Assembly (NCBI GenBank): GCA_041694515.1
Contig: JASMSZ010000080.1
Location: 1-20,224, forward strand
DNA from: Halanaerobium sp041694515
GTDB lineage: Bacteria; Bacillota; Halanaerobiia; Halanaerobiales; Halanaerobiaceae
Direction: 5' to 3'
Length of the DNA stretch: 20,224 nt
The translations under genes and the position numbers were made by a program. Positions within the stretch are counted from its first letter, which is position 1; every line of letters begins with the position of its first letter. The notes beneath the pieces were generated by a model. It saw only the letters and a program-made list of their open reading frames with translations, was not told the origin of the DNA and did not search any database. Below are positions 14,942 through 20,224 of the stretch, one piece after another.

Positions 14942-15652
14942 ATGGAATTTAAACAGATTAAAAATAATAAAGTCTATGAACAGATTATTGAACAAATAAG
15001 AGAATTGATTTATGAGGGAGAACTAAAAAAAGGGGATAAACTGCCTTCAGAAAGACAATTAAAAAAAGACCTGGGGGTCAGTCGAGCTTCAATCAGAGAG
15101 GCTTTTAGTGCTCTGGAGATGATCGGATTGATCGAAAGCAGGCCGGGTGAGGGAACTTTTATTCGTGACTCTTTTGATGAAGACTTTTTTAATCCACTTT
15201 CTCTCATTCTGCTTTTAAATGATAATGTGGCGGAAGAATTATTAGAATTAAGAAGAGTTTTGGAGATTGACTGTGTTAAACTGGCAGCAGAAAGAGCAAC
15301 TGCAGCAGAAATTGAGGAAATGCAGTCTTACATAGATGATCTGCTTTCCAGTTCCGGTTATGAAGAAGAAAGTATTAAGGCAGATAAAATGTTTCATTAT
15401 ACTATAGCCCAGGCCAGTGGGAATAAGGTGCTGCTGTTTTTTATGCGCTCGATTTCGGAAGCAATGGATTTTCATATTAAGAATACAAGAACTAAACTGG
15501 TTTCCAAAAAGGAAACTATGTCTGAATTTGCCGAACAGCATCAGCAAATTTTTAAGGCTTTAAAGAATCATGATCCAGAAAAAGCTGGAGCAGAAATGCG
15601 GAACCATTTAGATTATGTAGAAAAGTTAATAAATAAAGAAATTGAAGGTTAA
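14942..15652 (+). CDS. FadR-subfamily GntR regulator of the lactate genes
   Basis: A 236-residue transcription factor. Residues 1-75 are the GntR winged helix (KLPSERQLKKDLGVSRASIR and the wing ESRPGEGTFI). Residues 95-230 are an all-helical FCD ligand domain, with candidate metal ligands in ADKMFHYT (Asp and His four apart), EQHQQIF and RNHLDYVE. FadR/LldR-type proteins bind carboxylates such as lactate and lose DNA affinity. Placed directly before etfB-etfA-ldh-larA, it is the likely lactate-responsive repressor, equivalent in position to lctA of Acetobacterium woodii. GGGGGA precedes the ATG at 14942. The two TGGTC-n-GACCA operators downstream (15728-15744, 15877-15891) match the FadR-subfamily recognition pattern. 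Confidence 0.88.
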   Translation: MEFKQIKNNKVYEQIIEQIRELIYEGELKKGDKLPSERQLKKDLGVSRASIREAFSALEMIGLIESRPGEGTFIRDSFDEDFFNPLSLILLLNDNVAEELLELRRVLEIDCVKLAAERATAAEIEEMQSYIDDLLSSSGYEEESIKADKMFHYTIAQASGNKVLLFFMRSISEAMDFHIKNTRTKLVSKKETMSEFAEQHQQIFKALKNHDPEKAGAEMRNHLDYVEKLINKEIEG

Positions 15653-15727
15653 GTTATAAATTTGGTTAAATCAGCGAAATAAGGGCAGGTATAATGGTTT
15701 GAATGTTGAAATAATATAATAGAGTAC

Positions 15728-15744
15728 TGATGGTCTGATCATCA
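15728..15744. promoter_or_regulatory. FadR-type operator 1
   Basis: TGATGGTCTGATCATCA is a 17-bp inverted repeat centred at 15736 with one mismatched pair. Its 3' end touches a TATAAT (15745-15750), and another TATAAT (15715-15720) ends 8 bases before it, so a bound repressor would block either -10 box. No good -35 was found for these boxes or for a third TATAAT at 15690-15695. Confidence 0.7.
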
Positions 15745-15765
15745 TATAATTTGTTCTACCCGGTA

Positions 15766-15782
15766 TATTTTAGCCTAAAATA
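15766..15782. promoter_or_regulatory. Inverted repeat between the two operators
   Basis: TATTTTAG-C-CTAAAATA is a perfect 17-bp inverted repeat (8-bp arms) of different sequence from the FadR-type sites. Possible binding site for a second regulator; unidentified, and A/T-rich enough that chance is possible. Confidence 0.3.
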
Positions 15783-15876
15783 AGCACTGCTGGATCGTTT
15801 TAAAACTTCTGTAGTGTAATAATTTTAAATTCTTGCAGGAGTTTTAGAATTGAGAAAGAATTATTAATATGGGACA

Positions 15877-15891
15877 GATGGTCTGACCATC
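15877..15891. promoter_or_regulatory. FadR-type operator 2
   Basis: GATGGTCTGACCATC is a perfect 15-bp palindrome around a central T, identical in core to the TGGTC-n-GACCA consensus of FadR-subfamily regulators. It lies 22 bases before the etfB Shine-Dalgarno site and just after a TAATAT box (15865-15870). Confidence 0.75.
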
Positions 15892-15927
15892 AAACCAAAA
15901 TGAATTTTACATAGGGAGGTAAAGAAA

Positions 15928-16764
15928 TTGAATATAGTTATTCCAATTAAACAGGTTCCAGAGACAAGTAATGTAAAAATGGATGAAGAAACAGGGACAA
16001 TGAAACGAGAAGGGGTAGAAAGTATTATTAATCCGCTTGACCTTTATGCAATTGAAACAGGGATTCAGCTGAAAGAAAAATATGGTGGTAAAATTACGGT
16101 GATTACAATGGGCCCGCCAAGTGCTGACAAAGCTTTAAAAGAAGCAATTGCTATGGGCTGTGATGATGGTATTTTGCTTTCCGGGAGAGAGTTTGCCGGT
16201 TCAGATACCTGGGCCACCTCGTATGCCTTATCGGAAGCAATTCGCGAAATTGGCGATTTTGATTTAATTTTAGCAGGAGAAAGAGCAACAGATGGAGACA
16301 CCGGCCAGGTTGGCCCGGGTATTGCATCCTGGCTTGACCTGACACTTTCGACCTATACCTCAAAGGTAGTCGATCTAAATTTAGTTGAGGACGAAGAAGT
16401 CAATTATACTAATGTGGAACAGGATTCGATTATAGTTGAGAGAATGGTAGAAGACGGCTACGAAAAACTTGAACTGCCGCTGCCGGCTTTACTGACAGTT
16501 GTCAAGGAAATTTCATTCCCCCGCCTGCCGACCTTAAGAGGAAAGCAGCGCTCACGTAAGGTTGAAATTCCACAGTGGAATTTAGGAAACCTGGATCTGA
16601 AAGAAGAATATCTCGGTTTACAGGGTTCACCGACCAGAGTGGTCAACATTGACCATCCCAAGGTGACCAGAGGGGGAACAATCATCGATGTCAGAGAAGA
16701 TGGTAATGTAGAAGAGGCAGTATCTAAGTTAATTGACTACTTAAAAGCAAAAGAATTGGTATAG
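15928..16764 (+). CDS. etfB: Electron transfer flavoprotein beta subunit (lactate dehydrogenase-associated)
   Basis: A 278-residue EtfB, the subunit that in bifurcating Etf holds the second FAD and the NAD(H) site. Family marks: VIPIKQVPET at the N-terminus, EGVESIINPLDLYAIE, TMGPPSADKALKEAIAMG, the AGERATDGDTGQVGP nucleotide motif near residues 113-128, and LPTLRGK near residues 198-204. The start is TTG 15928, with AGGGAGGT (15913-15920) 7 bases upstream; no ATG fits. It leads the operon, with etfA 12 bases later. With the following dehydrogenase it corresponds to LctB of A. woodii, so confurcation of ferredoxin and lactate electrons to NAD+ is the likely role. The bifurcating property is inferred from context and subfamily resemblance. 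Confidence 0.9.
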   Translation: MNIVIPIKQVPETSNVKMDEETGTMKREGVESIINPLDLYAIETGIQLKEKYGGKITVITMGPPSADKALKEAIAMGCDDGILLSGREFAGSDTWATSYALSEAIREIGDFDLILAGERATDGDTGQVGPGIASWLDLTLSTYTSKVVDLNLVEDEEVNYTNVEQDSIIVERMVEDGYEKLELPLPALLTVVKEISFPRLPTLRGKQRSRKVEIPQWNLGNLDLKEEYLGLQGSPTRVVNIDHPKVTRGGTIIDVREDGNVEEAVSKLIDYLKAKELV

Positions 16765-16776
16765 GGGGTTATATAA

Positions 16777-17775
16777 ATGGAGTATAAAGGTGTATGGACT
16801 CTTGGAGAAGCAAGAGATGGGGAAATTAAAGAAGTATCATTTGAGTTATTAAGCAGAGGGCGCAAATTAGCAGATAAATTGGACGAAGAACTTGTTTCAG
16901 TTATTCTGGGTGATCAGATTTCAGATCAGCGGGCAGAAGAATTGATTAAAAGTGGAGCCGATAAAGTATTATTAATGAATGCTCCCGCTTTAAAGGACTT
17001 TATTGTTGAAAACTACAGTAATGTTCTTCAGGATTTAATAGAAGAATATAAGCCGGAGATTATTCTGGCAGCAGCTACAACCATGGGGAGAACTGTAATG
17101 CCCTATATAGCTATTAGAACTAATGCTGGTTTAACAGCTGACTGTACGGACTTAGATATTGAAGAAGATACAGGTAACTTACTGCAGACCAGACCTGCAA
17201 TTGGTGGTAATATTTTAGCCACAATTAAAACACCTAATCACAGACCACAGATGGCAACAGTAAGACCTCATTCAACAAAACCGGCCGTAAAAGACGAAAG
17301 CCGGACAGGTGAGATAGTACATCTTAAACTTGACAGCTCACTCTTAGATGGTCGAGTTAAAAAGCTCGGTTTCCGCAAAAATGAAGGTGATGCAGTTAAT
17401 ATCCAGGATGCAGATGTAGTTGCAGCTGGAGGTAAGGGACTTAAAAAAGGCGAAAACTTTGCTATGATTAGAGAACTTGCCGGCTATTTTGAGGGAGCAG
17501 TTGGTGCTTCCCGGGATGCAGTTGACAGAGACTGGATCAGCTATCCCTATCAGGTAGGTTTAAGTGGTAAAACAGTTACTCCTAAACTCTACTTTGCAGT
17601 CGGTATTTCCGGGGCTATTCAGCATCTGGCTGGAATGAAAACTTCCGAAAATATTATTGCAGTTAATGTAGATCCTGATGCAGATATCTTTAAAGTATCA
17701 GACTTTGGAATCGTGGGAGATCTTTTTGAAATCATACCTGAACTGAACAAGCAGCTGGCTGAGGAGGTTAAATAA
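16777..17775 (+). CDS. etfA: Electron transfer flavoprotein alpha subunit (lactate dehydrogenase-associated)
   Basis: A 332-residue EtfA. The N-terminal domain (YKGVWTLGEARDGEIKEVS) packs against EtfB; LTADCTDLDI and LLQTRPAIGGNILATI mark the domain junction near residues 125-155. The C-terminal FAD domain has VVAAGGKGLKKGENF, GASRDAVD, QVGLSGKTV, GISGAIQHLAGM and VNVDPDADIF. The opening residues resemble EtfA of bifurcating complexes, but the chain starts directly there: no N-terminal CxxCxxC ferredoxin extension is present. GGGGGTT precedes the ATG, and its stop overlaps the dehydrogenase start by one base (TAATG), implying coupled translation. Confidence 0.92.
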   Translation: MEYKGVWTLGEARDGEIKEVSFELLSRGRKLADKLDEELVSVILGDQISDQRAEELIKSGADKVLLMNAPALKDFIVENYSNVLQDLIEEYKPEIILAAATTMGRTVMPYIAIRTNAGLTADCTDLDIEEDTGNLLQTRPAIGGNILATIKTPNHRPQMATVRPHSTKPAVKDESRTGEIVHLKLDSSLLDGRVKKLGFRKNEGDAVNIQDADVVAAGGKGLKKGENFAMIRELAGYFEGAVGASRDAVDRDWISYPYQVGLSGKTVTPKLYFAVGISGAIQHLAGMKTSENIIAVNVDPDADIFKVSDFGIVGDLFEIIPELNKQLAEEVK

Positions 17776-19196
17776 TGAAGTATAATCCTGTAACTGAGGA
17801 AATTTTAACAGAATTAAGAGAAATTGTTGGCGGAAAAAATGTGATGACTGATCAAGAAAAGATTGAAGCTTATTCTCATGATGAAACCCCGGCAGAACAG
17901 TATGCACACATGCCTGAGGTTGTTTTAACACCAAATACAGCTGAAGAAATTGCAGCAGTGATGAAGCTGGCCAATCGAGAACTGATTCCGGTAACACCAT
18001 CCGGTGCCCGCAGTGGACTTTCCGGGGGAGCTATTCCCGATCACGGTGGGATTGTAATTTCAGTGGAAAATATGGATAAGGTTATAGAAATAGATTATGA
18101 TAATCTGATGATGGTTTTAGAACCTGGTGTAATTACCAATAGTGTTAACGAAATGCTCGAGGAAAGTGGGCTCTTTTTTGCCGGTTATCCAATGAGTGTA
18201 GAAACCTGTTTTCTTGGTGGTAATATTGCCGAAAATGCTGGTGGAGGTAAAGCTGTTAAATATGGTGTTACCGGACGCTATGTAATGGGACTTGAAGTTG
18301 TAACTCCAACTGGAGATATTGTTCAGCTTGGCGGTAAAAGAGTTAAGGATGTAACCGGTTATGACCTAAAACAGCTGATTGTAGGCTCAGAGGGTACCTT
18401 AGGTATAGTAACTAAGGCAATCATTAAACTGCTGCCAAAACCAACTCAGAGGGTAGGACTTTTAGCGCTTTTTAAGGATGAAGCAGCAGCGATTTCTACA
18501 GTACCCAAGATTATGACAGAAGGAAGAATTATCCCGACCAGTATCGAATTTATGGATAAGCTTTCGGTTAAAACATCCTGTGAATATTTAAATGAGCATT
18601 TGCCCTATCAGGATGCAGGTGCTATGCTTTTAATAGAGGTTGATGGTAATAAGGAAGATGTAGTGAACGCGGATAGTGAAACAATTGGCGAACTCTGCCT
18701 GGACAATGATGCAATTGAGGTTTATGTGGCAGATAATCACACCACCCGGGAGCGGATCTGGAGTGTGCGCCGGAATATTGCTGAAGCCTTTAAAGTGGTA
18801 AGTCCTCATCAGAGTCTGGAGGATATTGTGGTGCCCACAGCTAACATACCTAAATTAATGCCCTATCTTGATCAGATTAGTGAAAAACATGATATTCAGA
18901 TCCCCTGTTACGGCCATGCAGGTGATGGTAACTTACATGCAACTCTGGTTAAAAATCCTGATCATTCAATGGAAGAATGGTTTGAGATTGAAGAAGAAGC
19001 ACTGGCAGATTTATATCAGGCAACTAAAGAACTCGGTGGTGCTTTAAGTGGTGAGCACGGTATCGGCTCCAAGCGTAAAAAGTATATGGAAATGATGCTG
19101 GATCCGGCTGAGCTTAATTTAATGCGCGGAATCAAAAAAGCCTTTGATCCAAATAATATTATGAATCCCGGTAAAATTTTTGATCTGGAGGATTAA
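17775..19196 (+). CDS. lctD: FAD-dependent lactate dehydrogenase, GlcD/LctD type
   Basis: A 473-residue flavoprotein of the GlcD/D-lactate dehydrogenase family. FAD-binding type 4 domain: PEVVLTPNTAEEIAAV, PSGARSGLSGG (about 75-85), GGNIAENAGG (about 146-155) and GSEGTLGIVTKA (about 200-211). The FAD-oxidase C-terminal domain has the active-site YGHAGDGNLHATL (about 378-390) and SGEHGIGSKR (about 424-433). It oxidises lactate to pyruvate, passing electrons to EtfAB. Glycolate oxidase is the main alternative, but coupling to etfBA and to larA points to lactate. GAGGAGG lies 7 bases before the ATG, inside the etfA 3' end. There is no FeS partner (GlcF), which fits the Etf-linked type. Confidence 0.88.
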   Translation: MKYNPVTEEILTELREIVGGKNVMTDQEKIEAYSHDETPAEQYAHMPEVVLTPNTAEEIAAVMKLANRELIPVTPSGARSGLSGGAIPDHGGIVISVENMDKVIEIDYDNLMMVLEPGVITNSVNEMLEESGLFFAGYPMSVETCFLGGNIAENAGGGKAVKYGVTGRYVMGLEVVTPTGDIVQLGGKRVKDVTGYDLKQLIVGSEGTLGIVTKAIIKLLPKPTQRVGLLALFKDEAAAISTVPKIMTEGRIIPTSIEFMDKLSVKTSCEYLNEHLPYQDAGAMLLIEVDGNKEDVVNADSETIGELCLDNDAIEVYVADNHTTRERIWSVRRNIAEAFKVVSPHQSLEDIVVPTANIPKLMPYLDQISEKHDIQIPCYGHAGDGNLHATLVKNPDHSMEEWFEIEEEALADLYQATKELGGALSGEHGIGSKRKKYMEMMLDPAELNLMRGIKKAFDPNNIMNPGKIFDLED

Positions 19197-19213
19197 TTTA
19201 AGAAAAATTTCAC

Positions 19214-19253
19214 TTGTACCAGGTACAAAAAGGCCTTTTTGTACCTGGTACCA
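19214..19253. repeat. GGTACC-family palindrome between lctD and larA
   Basis: A 36-bp perfect palindrome (19216-19251) centred on AGGCCT, extendable by one base pair beyond a mismatch, with the same GTACCAGGTACAA arms as the element at 13584. It contains a run of T's in the stem and could act as an attenuating or mRNA-processing hairpin within the operon. Confidence 0.85.
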
Positions 19254-19269
19254 ATAATGGTACCAATAA
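19246..19269. repeat. 12-bp tandem duplication at the palindrome edge
   Basis: TGGTACCAATAA occurs twice head-to-tail (19246-19257 and 19258-19269). The first copy is the outer end of the palindrome; the second is an extra copy. It may reflect slippage, or an end duplication made when the element arrived. Confidence 0.8.
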
Positions 19270-19295
19270 ATTTAGAAAAGGAAGTGAATTTTATA

Positions 19296-20224
19296 ATGAA
19301 ACAGATTAAATTTCCTTTTGGAAGCAGGGAGTTAGAGCTAGAAGTAGAGGAAGATCAGCTTAATGGAATTTTATTATCTCAAGCTCATAAATTTGAGGCA
19401 GAAAAATCTGAAACTGAAATTGTTAAAGAGGCAGTGGAAAATCCAATTGCCAGTAAAAGATTGTCAGAGCTGGCCCCAGGTAAAAAAGAGATTGTAATTA
19501 TCTCAAGTGATCACACAAGGCCTGTTCCCAGTCATATTACGATGCCCATTCTGATAGAGGAAATACGGAGGACTGCTCCTGAGGCAGAAATAACGATTTT
19601 GGTTGCAACTGGTTTTCATCGAGCTTCAACAGAAGCGGAATTAAAAGACAAGTATGGGGAAGAGATAGTTAAAACTGTCAATATTGAAATGCATAACAGT
19701 CGAGACCAGTCACAGATGGTTAATCTGGGCCAGCTTCCCTCTGGTGGAGATATGATTTTAAATAAAACAGCAGTTGATGCAGATTTATTAGTTGCCGAAG
19801 GCTTTATTGAGCCTCACTTTTTTGCCGGATTTTCCGGCGGCCGTAAAAGTGTGCTGCCCGGTGTAGCCAGTAAAACTACAGTTCTGGCCAACCACTGTGC
19901 AGAATTTATCGATAGTGCCAATGCCAGAACAGGTAATTTAGAGGGAAACCCAATGCATCAGGATATGCTGTATGCGGCCAAAGCAGCAGGACTGGCCTTT
20001 ATTTTAAATGTTGTCATTGATGCAGATAAGAAAGTAATCAATGCCTTTGCCGGCCACAGAGAAAAAGCACATCTTAAAGGAACAGAATTTGTTGATTCTC
20101 TGGCCGGGGTTGATGCTAAACCGGCAGATATTGTAATTACCAGTAATGGTGGTTATCCTCTTGATCAAAATATTTATCAGTCGGTTAAGGGAATGACTGC
20201 AGCTGAGGCTGCCTGTAAAGAAGG
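19296..20224 (+). CDS. larA: Lactate racemase LarA (3' truncated by window end)
   Basis: The first 309 residues of a nickel-pincer lactate racemase, which interconverts D- and L-lactate in the cytoplasm. Residues line up with Lactiplantibacillus plantarum LarA at the same numbers: D72 and R75 in SSDHTRPVP, H108 in ATGFHRA, H174 and K184 in EPHFFAGFSGGRK (K184 carries the pincer cofactor), H200 in LANHCAEF, and Q295 and K298 in QSVKGM. So the active site is complete in the visible part. AAGGAAGTG precedes the ATG with rather long spacing (about 10 bases). The frame is open to the window edge; a full protein would be about 420-430 residues. The cofactor genes larB, larC and larE are not in view and must lie elsewhere. 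Confidence 0.93.
   Translation, partial: MKQIKFPFGSRELELEVEEDQLNGILLSQAHKFEAEKSETEIVKEAVENPIASKRLSELAPGKKEIVIISSDHTRPVPSHITMPILIEEIRRTAPEAEITILVATGFHRASTEAELKDKYGEEIVKTVNIEMHNSRDQSQMVNLGQLPSGGDMILNKTAVDADLLVAEGFIEPHFFAGFSGGRKSVLPGVASKTTVLANHCAEFIDSANARTGNLEGNPMHQDMLYAAKAAGLAFILNVVIDADKKVINAFAGHREKAHLKGTEFVDSLAGVDAKPADIVITSNGGYPLDQNIYQSVKGMTAAEAACKE

Noticed and set aside
18395..18408. GGTACCTTAGGTA inside lctD as another copy of the GGTACC repeat
   Set aside because: It matches only the GGTACC hexamer and encodes the conserved GSEGTLGIV motif, so it is coincidental.

Overview
The window reads as the chromosome of a low-GC, strictly anaerobic Firmicute. Codon use is A/T-rich, Shine-Dalgarno sites are strong, and the window carries a probable electron-confurcating lactate dehydrogenase and a LarA lactate racemase. 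My best guess is Halanaerobiales (Halanaerobium-like), but this is an inference from general character. There is no rRNA, tRNA, CRISPR array, phage or transposase gene here.

Layout. 1-1037: a small YwbE-family protein with a terminator, then a TPR protein. 1081-5213: an MntA/HepT-type nucleotidyltransferase/HEPN toxin-antitoxin pair whose HepT is frameshifted near its C-terminus, followed by a SWIM-SNF2 helicase whose real start is 1962, not the longer reading from 1878. 5300-6341: a TM1586-type nitroreductase and a DUF2905 membrane protein. 6334-8121 (minus): a membrane-anchored subtilase with a long helical C-terminal region, probably starting at a non-canonical ATC. 8339-10045: an aldo/keto reductase, a terminator, and a second TM1586-type nitroreductase. 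10129-10704 (minus): an exported FMN_bind-like protein with a near-consensus promoter. 11026-12387: a secreted alkaline phosphatase. 12634-13297: a promoter, a cyclic-di-GMP-I riboswitch that seems to pair with the ribosome binding site, and a secreted protein of unknown function. 13339-14775 (minus): an exported ComEC-type metallo-beta-lactamase fused to a ComEA-like helix-hairpin-helix, then a DUF3006 protein, separated by a perfect 46-bp palindrome.

14942-20224 is a lactate-utilisation cluster: a FadR/GntR regulator, two TGGTCTGACCA-type operators, etfB, etfA, a GlcD-like lactate dehydrogenase, and the start of larA, which runs off the window edge. The order resembles the lct cluster of Acetobacterium woodii. 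Known biochemistry of that family predicts that LarA interconverts D- and L-lactate, and that the dehydrogenase plus EtfAB oxidise lactate with NAD+ at the expense of reduced ferredoxin. The regulator presumably represses from the two operators until lactate is present.

A recurring GGTACC(A/T)GGTACAA motif forms hairpins between genes at three places (window start, 13584-13629, 19214-19253) and looks like a dispersed REP-like element. The most interesting points are the riboswitch-controlled secreted protein, the odd subtilase, the broken HepT, the lct operators and the palindrome family. I do not see an unambiguous wholly new system.
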